64,000 bases of DNA from Enterobacteriaceae bacterium (GTDB lineage Bacteria; Pseudomonadota; Gammaproteobacteria; Enterobacterales; Enterobacteriaceae): the NCBI GenBank assembly GCA_902363335.1, contig CABIZV010000003.1, forward strand, positions 345,475 through 409,474, read 5' to 3'. Under the pieces are notes generated by a model. That model saw nothing but the letters and a program-made list of their open reading frames with translations, did not search any database and had not been told where the DNA came from. This document shows positions 25,225 through 33,613 of the stretch, piece by piece (within the stretch, counting starts at the first letter, position 1; every line of letters begins with the position of its first letter). Position numbers and translations under genes: made by a program.

Positions 25225-26859
25225 ATGGCAAAAGAGAAAAAACGTGGTTTTTTTTCCTGGCTGGGCTTTGGTCAAAAAGAACAGGATCAGGTTGTTGAAT
25301 CAGAAGAAAAAATTGAAGAACATTCGACGGTAGATGCGTCGGTTGTTACACCTGAAGCACCGGCTGCAGAACAGGATTCAGAAACTGTCGTAACGGAAGC
25401 CGTCGCGGAAGAGACGCCTGCCCCACATACGGTTGCAGAGAGCGAAGTTTTCGCCGCTGATGTGGTTGAAGTCACTGAGCAGGTTGCCCTGAGTGAAGCT
25501 GAGCAGCCAGTGGTTGACGATGCCGTGCCAGTTCCGGTGGAAGAACTGCCGGTGGTCGAAGACAATTTGCCGGCCGCCGTCGAAGAGGCGCCGGTTGCAG
25601 AAGATGTCACGCCGGTGCGGGTGGAAGAACTGCCTGTCGTTGAAGACAACGCACCAACCGCCGTCGAAGAGGCTCCGGTTGCAGAAGATGTCACACCCGT
25701 GCTGGTTGAAGAACTGCCGGTCGTTGAAGACAACGCGCCAGTTGCCGTAGAAGAGCCGCCGGTTGCTGAGGATGTTACGCCGGTACTGGTGGAAGAACTG
25801 CCGGTTGTTGAAACCGTGGCCCCGGAAGACATCGCAGAAGCCGAGCTGACTGACGAAGAACTCGAAGCCCAGGCGCTGGAAGCTGAACCGGCGGAAGAAG
25901 CGTCCGTTGCCCAGCAGCAAGAGCAGGAAAAACCAACCAAAGAAGGTTTCTTCGCGCGTCTGAAACGCAGCCTGTTAAAAACGAAAGAAAATCTCGGTTC
26001 CGGATTTATCAGTCTGTTCCGCGGCAAGAAAATAGACGACGATCTGTTTGAAGAGCTGGAAGAACAGCTGCTGATTGCCGACGTTGGCGTGGATACCACC
26101 CGTAAGATCATCACCAGCCTGACTGAAACCGCCAGCCGCAAACAGCTTCACGATGCTGAAGCGCTTTATGGCCTGCTGAAAGATGAAATGGGTGAAATCC
26201 TCGCAAAAGTGGATGAACCGCTTAATATTGAAGGCAAAACTCCATTCGTTATTTTAATGGTGGGTGTAAACGGCGTGGGTAAAACCACCACCATCGGTAA
26301 GCTGGCGCGTCAGTTCGAGCAGCAGGGTAAAACGGTGATGCTGGCAGCAGGCGATACCTTCCGCGCGGCAGCCGTTGAGCAGCTTCAGGTATGGGGCGAG
26401 CGTAACAACATCCCGGTGATTGCCCAGCATACCGGTGCGGATTCCGCCTCGGTAATTTTCGATGCCATTCAGGCGGCGAAAGCGCGTAACGTCGATGTGT
26501 TGATTGCAGACACCGCCGGGCGCTTGCAGAACAAATCGCATCTGATGGAAGAGCTGAAGAAAATCGTCCGCGTGATGAAAAAGCTCGACGTCGATGCGCC
26601 GCATGAAGTGATGCTGACGATTGACGCCAGCACCGGCCAGAATGCCATTAGCCAGGCCAAACTGTTCCATGAAGCGGTGGGCCTGACCGGCATTACGCTG
26701 ACCAAACTCGACGGAACTGCCAAAGGCGGGGTGATATTCTCCGTGGCAGACCAGTTCGGCATCCCGATTCGTTATATCGGCGTCGGCGAACGTATTGAGG
26801 ACTTGCGTCCGTTTAAAGCGGGCGATTTTATTGAGGCACTTTTTGCCCGAGAGGATTAA
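25225..26859 (+). CDS. ftsY: Signal recognition particle receptor FtsY
   Basis: 544 residues. The N-terminus is the conserved membrane-binding MAKEKKRGFFSWLGFG. A long acidic A domain (about 20-240) follows, then the NG GTPase domain: GVNGVGKTTTIGKLA (G1), DTAGRLQNK (G3) and TKLDGTAKGG (G4). It receives ribosome-SRP complexes at the inner membrane. The start at 25225 matches the E. coli N-terminus; the reading frame extends four codons upstream, without homology. The A domain contains an in-frame 28-residue tandem repeat and is longer than in E. coli (about 497 residues). First gene of ftsYEX. Confidence 0.96.
   Translation: MAKEKKRGFFSWLGFGQKEQDQVVESEEKIEEHSTVDASVVTPEAPAAEQDSETVVTEAVAEETPAPHTVAESEVFAADVVEVTEQVALSEAEQPVVDDAVPVPVEELPVVEDNLPAAVEEAPVAEDVTPVRVEELPVVEDNAPTAVEEAPVAEDVTPVLVEELPVVEDNAPVAVEEPPVAEDVTPVLVEELPVVETVAPEDIAEAELTDEELEAQALEAEPAEEASVAQQQEQEKPTKEGFFARLKRSLLKTKENLGSGFISLFRGKKIDDDLFEELEEQLLIADVGVDTTRKIITSLTETASRKQLHDAEALYGLLKDEMGEILAKVDEPLNIEGKTPFVILMVGVNGVGKTTTIGKLARQFEQQGKTVMLAAGDTFRAAAVEQLQVWGERNNIPVIAQHTGADSASVIFDAIQAAKARNVDVLIADTAGRLQNKSHLMEELKKIVRVMKKLDVDAPHEVMLTIDASTGQNAISQAKLFHEAVGLTGITLTKLDGTAKGGVIFSVADQFGIPIRYIGVGERIEDLRPFKAGDFIEALFARED
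25537..25812 (+). repeat. 84-bp in-frame tandem repeat inside ftsY
   Basis: The acidic domain repeats a 28-residue unit beginning VEELPVVEDN; unit starts are at codons for residues 105, 133, 161 and 189 of the 544-residue protein. Each unit is itself two 14-residue halves (VEELPVVEDNxPxA and VEEaPVAEDVTPVx). About 3.3 copies are present. Confidence 0.9.
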
Positions 26860-26861
26860 TC

Positions 26862-27530
26862 ATGATTCGCTTTGAACACGTCAGCAAAGCCTATCTCGGC
26901 GGGAGACAAGCGCTGCAGGGCGTCACGTTCCATCTGCAGCCGGGCGAGATGGCATTCCTGACCGGTCATTCCGGTGCAGGTAAAAGTACTTTGCTGAAGC
27001 TTATCTGTGGGATTGAGCGGCCAAGCGCCGGGAAAATTTTATTCGGCGGTCATGATATCAGCCGTCTGAAAAACCGTGAGGTGCCGTTTCTGCGTCGCCA
27101 GATCGGCATGATTTTCCAGGATCACCACTTGCTGATGGACCGTACCGTGTTTGATAACGTGGCGATCCCGCTGATTATCGCAGGCGCCAGTTACGACGAC
27201 ATTCGTCGTCGCGTATCAGCGGCGCTGGATAAAGTTGGTCTGCTCGATAAAGCGAAAAACCTCCCGATTCAGCTCTCAGGCGGTGAACAGCAGCGCGTGG
27301 GGATTGCTCGCGCGGTGGTGAATAAACCTGCCGTACTGCTGGCGGATGAACCGACCGGTAACCTTGATGATGCGTTATCGGAAGGCATTCTGCGCCTGTT
27401 CGAAGAGTTTAACCGCGTTGGCGTAACGGTACTGATGGCGACGCACGACCTGAATCTGATTTCGCGTCGTTCGTACCGTATGCTGACGTTGAGCGACGGT
27501 CACTTGCATGGAGGCCTGACGAGTGAATAA
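26862..27530 (+). CDS. ftsE: Cell-division ABC transporter ATPase FtsE
   Basis: 222 residues, a complete ABC ATPase: Walker A GHSGAGKST, signature LSGGEQQRVGIARAVV, Walker B VLLADEPTGNLD. With FtsX it forms a type VII ABC complex at the septum that activates periplasmic amidases through EnvC. It follows ftsY by two bases and overlaps ftsX by eight. Confidence 0.96.
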   Translation: MIRFEHVSKAYLGGRQALQGVTFHLQPGEMAFLTGHSGAGKSTLLKLICGIERPSAGKILFGGHDISRLKNREVPFLRRQIGMIFQDHHLLMDRTVFDNVAIPLIIAGASYDDIRRRVSAALDKVGLLDKAKNLPIQLSGGEQQRVGIARAVVNKPAVLLADEPTGNLDDALSEGILRLFEEFNRVGVTVLMATHDLNLISRRSYRMLTLSDGHLHGGLTSE

Positions 27531-28581
27531 GCGCGATGCAATCAACCAGATTCGCCAGTTCGGCGGTCGCCTTGACCGTTTCCGTAAATCGGTCACGGCC
27601 CCCGGCGACAACGGGCGTCAGCCACCAAAGCGCGGGAAGCCCGCACCTAAACCGAACTCGCGTAAAACCAACGTCTTTAACGAGCAGGTACGCTACGCCT
27701 GGCAAGGTGCCGTTCAGGATCTGAAAAGCAAGCCGCTTGCGACCTTCCTGACGGTGATGGTGATCGCCATCTCCTTGACGCTGCCAAGCGTGTGTTACAT
27801 GGTCTACAAAAACGTCAACACCGCAGCGTCTCAGTACTATCCGTCGCCGCAGATCACCGTTTATCTGGAGAAAACCCTGGATGACGATGCTGCTGCCAGA
27901 GTGGTCGGGCAGCTTCAGGCCGAGCAGGGCGTCGACAAGGTCAACTATCTGTCTCGCGACGAAGCGCTGGGTGAATTCCGTAACTGGTCAGGTTTTGGCG
28001 GCGCGCTGGATATGCTTGAGGAAAACCCGCTGCCCGCCGTGGCGGTGGTGATCCCGAAAATCGACTTCCAGACAACGGATGCCTTAAACACTCTGCGCGA
28101 CCGAGTGTCGCAGGTGCAGGGCGTTAATGAAGTGCGTATGGATGACAGCTGGTTCTCCCGTCTGGCGTCGATTACCGGGTTGGTGGGACGCGTGTCGGCG
28201 ATGATCGGCGTGCTGATGGTGGCTGCCGTCTTCCTCGTCATTGGTAACAGCGTGCGTCTGAGCATCTTCGCCCGTCGTGACAGCATCAACGTGCAGAAGC
28301 TGATTGGCGCAACGGATGGATTTATCCTGCGTCCGTTCCTCTATGGCGGTGCGCTGCTCGGTTTCTCCGGCGCGTTCTTATCGTTGATTTTATCGGAAAT
28401 TCTGGTGATGCGTCTGTCATCGGCGGTGACTGAAGTGGCGCGGGTGTTCGGCACGCAGTTTGAGCTAAGCGGCCTGTCATTTGATGAATGTTTACTGCTT
28501 TTATTGCTCAGTTCAATGATTGGCTGGGTGGCAGCGTGGCTTGCCACGGTACAACATTTACGCCACTTTACCCCCGATTAA
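27523..28581 (+). CDS. ftsX: Cell-division protein FtsX
   Basis: 352 residues: a basic cytoplasmic N-terminal extension (about 1-75), then four transmembrane helices with a large periplasmic loop between the first and second (about 100-220) that contacts EnvC. It overlaps ftsE by eight bases. In the 255-bp gap to rpoH there is a TATAAT (28593-28598) and a hairpin at 28601-28630. Confidence 0.95.
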   Translation: MNKRDAINQIRQFGGRLDRFRKSVTAPGDNGRQPPKRGKPAPKPNSRKTNVFNEQVRYAWQGAVQDLKSKPLATFLTVMVIAISLTLPSVCYMVYKNVNTAASQYYPSPQITVYLEKTLDDDAAARVVGQLQAEQGVDKVNYLSRDEALGEFRNWSGFGGALDMLEENPLPAVAVVIPKIDFQTTDALNTLRDRVSQVQGVNEVRMDDSWFSRLASITGLVGRVSAMIGVLMVAAVFLVIGNSVRLSIFARRDSINVQKLIGATDGFILRPFLYGGALLGFSGAFLSLILSEILVMRLSSAVTEVARVFGTQFELSGLSFDECLLLLLLSSMIGWVAAWLATVQHLRHFTPD

Positions 28582-28600
28582 AAAAGTTCTGTTATAATTG

Positions 28601-28630
28601 TCCCCTGCGACGACTTCCGTCCGCAGGGGA
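28601..28630 (+). terminator. Hairpin between ftsX and rpoH
   Basis: A nine-base stem (TCCCCTGCG and its complement) with a 12-nt loop lies 20 bases after the ftsX stop. No T tract follows directly, so termination may be partial. A TATAAT box just precedes it, so it may instead be the 5' leader of an rpoH transcript. The rest of the gap (28631-28836) is the rpoH control region; I cannot assign its promoters with confidence. Confidence 0.45.
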
Positions 28631-28836
28631 TGCGTTTTGAACCCCATCTTTCTGCCCTCGCGGCTATCGCGTGTCACATTTTGTGCGTAATTTATTCACA
28701 CTGTTGCATTGAACTTGTGGATAAACTCACTGTCTGATAAAAGAGCGGATGTTATTCTCGCGGCTCTAGAGCCTGGCATGTTTGTTGTGTTTGTCGACAA
28801 GCCTCCGCCAGCATGAAGTGAATTGAGAGGATTTGA

Positions 28837-29691
28837 ATGATCAAAGATATGCGTAATTTAGCGTTAGCCCCTGTCGGTAACCTGGAATCTTATATCCGGG
28901 CTGCGAACACATGGCCGATGTTGACGGCTGATGAAGAAAAGGCGCTGGCTGAAAGACTGCATTATGAGGGCGATCTGGAAGCGGCGAAAACGCTGATCCT
29001 GTCACACCTGCGCTTTGTTGTTCATATTGCTCGTAATTATTCGGGCTATGGCCTGCCGCAGGCGGACCTGATTCAGGAAGGCAACATTGGCCTGATGAAA
29101 GCGGTGCGTCGCTTTAACCCTGAAGTAGGCGTGCGCCTGGTCTCCTTTGCCGTGCATTGGATCAAAGCGGAAATCCACGAATACGTGCTGCGTAACTGGC
29201 GTATCGTCAAAGTTGCGACCACCAAAGCACAGCGTAAGCTGTTCTTTAACCTGCGTAAAAACAAGCAGCGTTTGGGCTGGTTCAACCAGGATGAAGTTGA
29301 GATGGTGGCACGTGAGCTGGGTGTTTCCAGTAAAGACGTTCGCGAAATGGAATCGCGTATGTCGGCGCAGGACATGGCGTTTGATATGTCTTCCGACGAC
29401 GATTCCGAAAGCCATTCAGTTGCACCGGTGCTCTATCTGCAGGATAAATCGTCTAACTTTGCCGACGGCATTGAAGACGATAACTGGGAAGAGCAGGCAG
29501 CCAATAAGCTGACCGACGCGATGCAGGGCCTGGACGAACGTAGCCAGGACATCATCCGCGCCCGCTGGCTGGACGAAGACAACAAGTCTACGCTGCAAGA
29601 ACTGGCCGACCGTTATGGCGTTTCCGCCGAGCGTGTTCGTCAGCTTGAAAAGAATGCGATGAAAAAACTGCGCGCGGCTATCGAAGCCTGA
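28837..29691 (+). CDS. rpoH: Heat-shock sigma factor sigma-32
   Basis: 284 residues, the same length as E. coli sigma-32. Region 2 is intact (DLIQEGNIGLMKAVRRFNP), the RpoH box QRKLFFNLRK lies at about 131-140, and region 4 HTH is at the C-terminus (LADRYGVSAERVRQLEKNA). It directs RNA polymerase to heat-shock genes; its level is set by an mRNA thermosensor around the start codon and by DnaK/FtsH. The N-terminus (MIKDMRNLALAP) differs from E. coli in the first few codons only, the region that base-pairs in the thermosensor. A strong terminator follows. Confidence 0.97.
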   Translation: MIKDMRNLALAPVGNLESYIRAANTWPMLTADEEKALAERLHYEGDLEAAKTLILSHLRFVVHIARNYSGYGLPQADLIQEGNIGLMKAVRRFNPEVGVRLVSFAVHWIKAEIHEYVLRNWRIVKVATTKAQRKLFFNLRKNKQRLGWFNQDEVEMVARELGVSSKDVREMESRMSAQDMAFDMSSDDDSESHSVAPVLYLQDKSSNFADGIEDDNWEEQAANKLTDAMQGLDERSQDIIRARWLDEDNKSTLQELADRYGVSAERVRQLEKNAMKKLRAAIEA

Positions 29692-29710
29692 TTTTTAAAC
29701 GCGCCCACTG

Positions 29711-29745
29711 AACCCTCGAATGAAAATTCGGGGGTTTTGTTTTTT
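29711..29745 (+). terminator. rpoH terminator
   Basis: CCCTCGAAT pairs with ATTCGGGGG (one G-T), followed by TTTTGTTTTTT. It starts about 20 bases after the rpoH stop. Confidence 0.88.
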
Positions 29746-29822
29746 GTAGGCCGGATAAGGCGTAGCCGCCCTCCGGCAATCTGCGCCGATCTGCCCGATG
29801 GCGCTACGCTTATCGGGCCTAC
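29746..29822. repeat. REP pair downstream of rpoH
   Basis: Two REP palindromes in opposite orientation: GTAGGCCGGATAAGGC...CCGGC and GCCCGATGGCGC...TATCGGGCCTAC. The 272-bp gap to the next gene otherwise holds only a short AT-richer promoter region (29880-29963). Confidence 0.85.
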
Positions 29823-29963
29823 GGGTTCGTCACTCCGATAATCCCACCGTCATCACGCTTTCCTCTGTTTATTTCCCTTTTACCGCTGGCGCGAATGAAG
29901 CCGATGGCAAAGACTAAATAAGCGCTACGTATTTTTCCGTCTTTTAACGGCAGGGGGTTTACC

Positions 29964-31229
29964 GTGAGTAACGAGTCACTGAATCATCGGCGTGTACAGG
30001 CAACGCCGCGCGGCGTTGGTGTGATGTGTGATTTCTACGCGGAACGCGCGGAAAATGCCACGCTGTGGGATATCGAAGGGAATGAGTATATCGATTTTGC
30101 CGCTGGAATTGCGGTGCTCAATACCGGTCATCGTCATCCGCAGGTGATTGCTGCCGTGGAGAATCAGCTCAAAGCATTCACCCATACCGCCTACCAGATT
30201 GTCCCGTACGAAAGCTATGTAACGTTAGCAGAACGTATTAATGACGCGGCGCCTATTGAGGGCAACGCCAAGACTGCCTTCTTTAGTACCGGCGCAGAAG
30301 CGGTAGAAAACGCGGTGAAAATTGCCCGTGCTTACACCAAACGTCCAGGGCTGATTACCTTCGGCGGCGGCTTTCATGGGCGCACCTTTATGACCATGGC
30401 GCTGACCGGCAAAGTGGCACCGTATAAAATCGGCTTTGGCCCGTTCCCCGGCTCGGTCTATCACGGGGTCTACCCGAATGCTGCCCACGGAGTGACCACC
30501 GAGATGGCGCTGAAAAGCCTGGCCCACATCTTCAAAGCGGATATTGCCCCCGATCAGGTGGCGGCGATTATTGTTGAACCCATTCAGGGAGAAGGCGGTT
30601 TTGTTGTTGCACCCGCTGACTTTATGCAGGGGCTGCGCGCACTGTGCGATACGCATGGGATCTTGCTGATTGCCGATGAAGTGCAGACCGGTTTTGCCCG
30701 TACCGGCAAGCTGTTTGCAATGGAACACCATAGCGTGAAGCCCGATCTCATCACCATAGCGAAAAGCCTGGCGGGGGGGTTCCCGCTCTCCGGTGTCGTG
30801 GGGCGCGCGGAAGTTATGGATGCTCCCGCTCCCGGCGGGCTGGGTGGCACCTACGCGGGCAATCCATTGGCAATCGCGGCGGCACATGCGGTGCTGGATG
30901 TGATTGAAGAAGAGGCGTTATGTACTCGGGCAAATCATCTGGGCCAGCATCTGATTGAAGTATTGAATGCCGCGCGCGTGAGCTGCCCGGCGATTGCCGA
31001 TGTGCGCGGTGTGGGTTCAATGGTGGCGGTGGAGTTCGTTGACCCGAAAACCCAGGAGCCGTCGCCGGAGTTTACCAAATTAGTCCAGGAGCGCGCGCTG
31101 GCTGAAGGGGTGTTGTTGTTGAGCTGCGGCGTCTACGGCAACGTGATTCGCTTCTTGTATCCGCTCACCATTCCTGAGAAGCAGTTCCAGCAGGCGCTGG
31201 AGGTGATTCGACGGGCATTAACCGAATAA
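29964..31229 (+). CDS. 4-aminobutyrate aminotransferase (PuuE/GabT-like)
   Basis: 421 residues, a class III PLP aminotransferase. It is more like E. coli PuuE than GabT (RVQATPRGVGVMCDFYAERA start; FTHTAYQIVPYESYVTLAE; same length as PuuE). The PLP lysine is in TIAKSLAGGFPLSG; the aspartate is in IADEVQTGFARTG. It transfers the amino group of GABA to 2-oxoglutarate, giving succinate semialdehyde. The start codon at 29964 is a GTG read as Met (GTGAGTAACGAG). It stands alone between rpoH and livJ, where E. coli has no such gene, with no puu or gab partner nearby, so its in vivo role (GABA, putrescine or another omega-amino acid) is uncertain. Confidence 0.85.
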   Translation: MSNESLNHRRVQATPRGVGVMCDFYAERAENATLWDIEGNEYIDFAAGIAVLNTGHRHPQVIAAVENQLKAFTHTAYQIVPYESYVTLAERINDAAPIEGNAKTAFFSTGAEAVENAVKIARAYTKRPGLITFGGGFHGRTFMTMALTGKVAPYKIGFGPFPGSVYHGVYPNAAHGVTTEMALKSLAHIFKADIAPDQVAAIIVEPIQGEGGFVVAPADFMQGLRALCDTHGILLIADEVQTGFARTGKLFAMEHHSVKPDLITIAKSLAGGFPLSGVVGRAEVMDAPAPGGLGGTYAGNPLAIAAAHAVLDVIEEEALCTRANHLGQHLIEVLNAARVSCPAIADVRGVGSMVAVEFVDPKTQEPSPEFTKLVQERALAEGVLLLSCGVYGNVIRFLYPLTIPEKQFQQALEVIRRALTE

Positions 31230-31237
31230 TCGAGTCC

Positions 31238-31307
31238 TTCCCGGCGGCGCTGCGCTTGGCCGGGCTACGCGGCAATGTAGCCCGGCCAAGCGCAGCGCCG
31301 CCGGGAA
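31238..31307. repeat. Long perfect inverted repeat (REP-derived)
   Basis: Two 31-base arms (31238-31268 and 31277-31307) are exactly complementary, with an eight-base loop. The inner sequence CGCTGCGCTTGGCCGGGCTAC recurs in reverse at 15297-15327. It begins nine bases after the aminotransferase stop and could act as a terminator-like or mRNA-stabilising hairpin. From 31308 to 31550 is the AT-rich livJ control region, where I see no gene. Confidence 0.9.
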
Positions 31308-31550
31308 TGCACCCAACCTCTAAGCCACTCCGCTCAGTTTTTTTTTGTCATTTTTACGTTACAAATCCATAAAAATAAAGGTTTCAATTCCATAAAAATG
31401 GGGTATGTTTTAGCAGAGTATGCTGAGAAAGCCCCCGTATACTCCCTCGATACTAATATCTTATACTCATCTAAAGAGTGATATAAGAATAATGTGCTAA
31501 ATAACAACATCACAACAAATGCAATAACCATAACAATGGGGAACCTCAGG

Positions 31551-32654
31551 ATGAATATGAAGGGTAAAGCGTTACTGGCAGGATGTATTGCACTGGCATT
31601 CAGCAATATGGCATTAGCAGAAAATATTAAAATTGCTGTCGTGGGGGCAATGTCTGGCCCGGTTGCGCAGTATGGCGATCAGGAATTTAGCGGTGCAGAA
31701 CAAGCGGTATCCGACATTAACGCCAAGGGCGGCATCAAAGGTAATAAGCTGGAAATCGTCAAATATGATGATGCCTGTGACCCGAAACAAGCGGTAGCGG
31801 TCGCGAACAAAGTGGTCAACGACGGTATCAAGTACGTTATCGGCCACCTATGCTCCTCATCTACCCAGCCTGCGTCTGATATCTATGAAGACGAAGGTAT
31901 TTTGATGATCACGCCAGCAGCGACCGCACCGGAGCTGACCGCGCGTGGTTATAAGCTGATTTTGCGTACTACCGGCCTGGACTCTGACCAGGGCCCAACG
32001 GCGGCAAAATACATCATCGATAAAGTGAAGCCGCAGCGCATCGCTATCGTGCATGATAAGCAGCAGTACGGTGAAGGTCTGGCGCGTTCCGTGCAGGACG
32101 GTCTGAAAAAAGGCGGGGCTAACGTGGTCTTCTTCGACGGTATCACTGCCGGTGAAAAAGATTTCTCCACGCTGGTGGCGCGTCTGAAGAAAGAAAATAT
32201 CGACTTCGTCTACTTTGGCGGTTATCACCCGGAAATGGGGCAGATCCTGCGTCAGGCGCGTGCAGCGGGTCTGAAAACCCAGTTTATGGGGCCAGAAGGG
32301 GTAGCGAACGTGTCGCTGTCTAATATTGCGGGCGACTCAGCTGAAGGCCTGCTGGTCACCAAGCCGAAGAACTATGACCAGGTTCCGGCGAACAAACCTA
32401 TCGTAGATGCGATCAAAGCGAAGAAACAGGATCCGAGCGGCGCATTCGTCTGGACGACCTACGCGGCGCTGCAATCTCTGCAGGCGGGCCTGAACCATTC
32501 AGACGATCCGGCCGAGATTGCCAAATACCTGAAAGCCAGCACCGTCGATACCGTGATGGGGCCGCTGTCATGGGATGAGAAAGGTGACCTGAAAGGTTTT
32601 GAGTTCGGTATCTTCAACTGGCATGCCAACGGCACGGCGACCGACGCGAAGTAA
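31551..32654 (+). CDS. livJ: Leucine/isoleucine/valine-binding protein
   Basis: 367 residues. Signal peptide of 23 residues (cut after NMALA), then a type I periplasmic binding protein with VAVVGAMSGPVAQYG-type opening and the paired-lobe fold. It delivers branched-chain amino acids to LivHMGF. The start ATG at 31551 is preferred over upstream codons because it gives a normal signal peptide and is preceded by GGGGAACCTCAGG. It is separately transcribed; in E. coli Lrp and leucine repress it. Confidence 0.95.
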   Translation: MNMKGKALLAGCIALAFSNMALAENIKIAVVGAMSGPVAQYGDQEFSGAEQAVSDINAKGGIKGNKLEIVKYDDACDPKQAVAVANKVVNDGIKYVIGHLCSSSTQPASDIYEDEGILMITPAATAPELTARGYKLILRTTGLDSDQGPTAAKYIIDKVKPQRIAIVHDKQQYGEGLARSVQDGLKKGGANVVFFDGITAGEKDFSTLVARLKKENIDFVYFGGYHPEMGQILRQARAAGLKTQFMGPEGVANVSLSNIAGDSAEGLLVTKPKNYDQVPANKPIVDAIKAKKQDPSGAFVWTTYAALQSLQAGLNHSDDPAEIAKYLKASTVDTVMGPLSWDEKGDLKGFEFGIFNWHANGTATDAK

Positions 32655-32674
32655 GAGGTTGAACTGCACCCACC

Positions 32675-32752
32675 GTAGGCCGGATAAGGCGCACGCCGCC
32701 ATCCGGCAATAGCCGCTGCGCTGCCTGATGGCGCTGCGCTTATCAGGCCTAC
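32675..32752. repeat. REP pair downstream of livJ
   Basis: GTAGGCCGGATAAGGC...CCATCCGGC and GCCTGATGGCGC...TATCAGGCCTAC in opposite orientation, between the livJ stop and the panM 3' end. Confidence 0.88.
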
Positions 32753-32798
32753 ATGAGACCACTCCCGCCCGAGCGTTATCCGCCGCCGGGATCGGGCT

Positions 32799-33170
32799 CT
32801 ACTCTTTCACCCAATCTTCACCCTGTAAAACAAACCCTAACGCTTTAGCAAATGCCGCCATTTCCAGACTCGCCTTCGTCAGAACCCAGCGGCTAATCTG
32901 CGGATTATCGCGCATCACCTCTTCCACCAGATACTGACCCACGCCACGGCGACGGGTAACCTCGCGCACGCATAAATCCTCCAGCAAACCCTGGGTATCG
33001 CTAAGCGTCACGCGCACGGCGGCCAGCAAACGCTCGTTAAAGCGGGCGGCATACAGACGATGTGTGTCATCAAGCGACTGTTCAGCAGGAACAGAAGTGG
33101 GCCAGATTTTCCCGAGGCAGATTTTGTCCTGGTCGCTAAAGGTTTCTAAACGGATGATGGTTAGTTTCAT
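32799..33170 (-). CDS. panM: PanD maturation factor (GNAT fold)
   Basis: 123 residues. GNAT-type acetyl-CoA-binding loop VTRRRGVGQYLVEEV is clear. PanM (PanZ, formerly YhhK) binds the PanD proenzyme, triggers its self-cleavage to the pyruvoyl form, and with CoA inhibits the mature enzyme, controlling beta-alanine and pantothenate synthesis. The start at 33170 (MKLTIIRLE) matches the E. coli protein; five upstream codons in frame lack support. The C-terminal 40 residues diverge noticeably from E. coli and are a few residues shorter. Confidence 0.9.
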   Translation of the reverse strand: MKLTIIRLETFSDQDKICLGKIWPTSVPAEQSLDDTHRLYAARFNERLLAAVRVTLSDTQGLLEDLCVREVTRRRGVGQYLVEEVMRDNPQISRWVLTKASLEMAAFAKALGFVLQGEDWVKE

Positions 33171-33613
33171 TTGCAGCGTGCTCAAATCTAAAAAGTTGCG
33201 GTCAGTGTACTCAATTTATTCTGCTGAAAGCTTTCTCTTTTTGACACTTCAGACAGGTGATTAATTTTTCGATACCGATGCAGGCAGTTTGAAACATTAT
33301 GGATCGAAAAATACCCAGTATTTTAACCTGATAACCAGCGTTTTATTCGGCTCTTTGTGTCGTTATTTTATGCTGGAAAGTGGACTTATTTTTGTTTATC
33401 TATGGTAAAAATCAGAATATTATCTTTTCTTAATAGACTGAAAAATAGAGAATTTAGTCTGTATTTGGTCAAAAAGCTCCGCTAACCCATTAAAGATAAT
33501 GGCAAAAATAGCGTTGTATAGTAAAAGTACAGAATGCTTTTTAACCATGTAATTACAAAATATATACACGCTATGACGTGTAAACACGACATCACGAATG
33601 GGGATCCCGAAGT
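33171..33613 (+). promoter_or_regulatory. livK control region
   Basis: 443 AT-rich bases between panM and livK with no reading frame I trust. They must carry the livKHMGF promoter and, by analogy with E. coli, Lrp sites. An imperfect ATTTTTCGAT/ATCGAAAAAT pair (33263-33272 and 33303-33312) is the clearest structure. Precise promoter elements are not assigned. Confidence 0.5.

Noticed and set aside
25287..26141. Long Ser/Thr-rich open frame on the minus strand opposite ftsY
   Set aside because: It mirrors the repetitive acidic codons of the FtsY A domain; it has no ribosome site and no recognisable domain.
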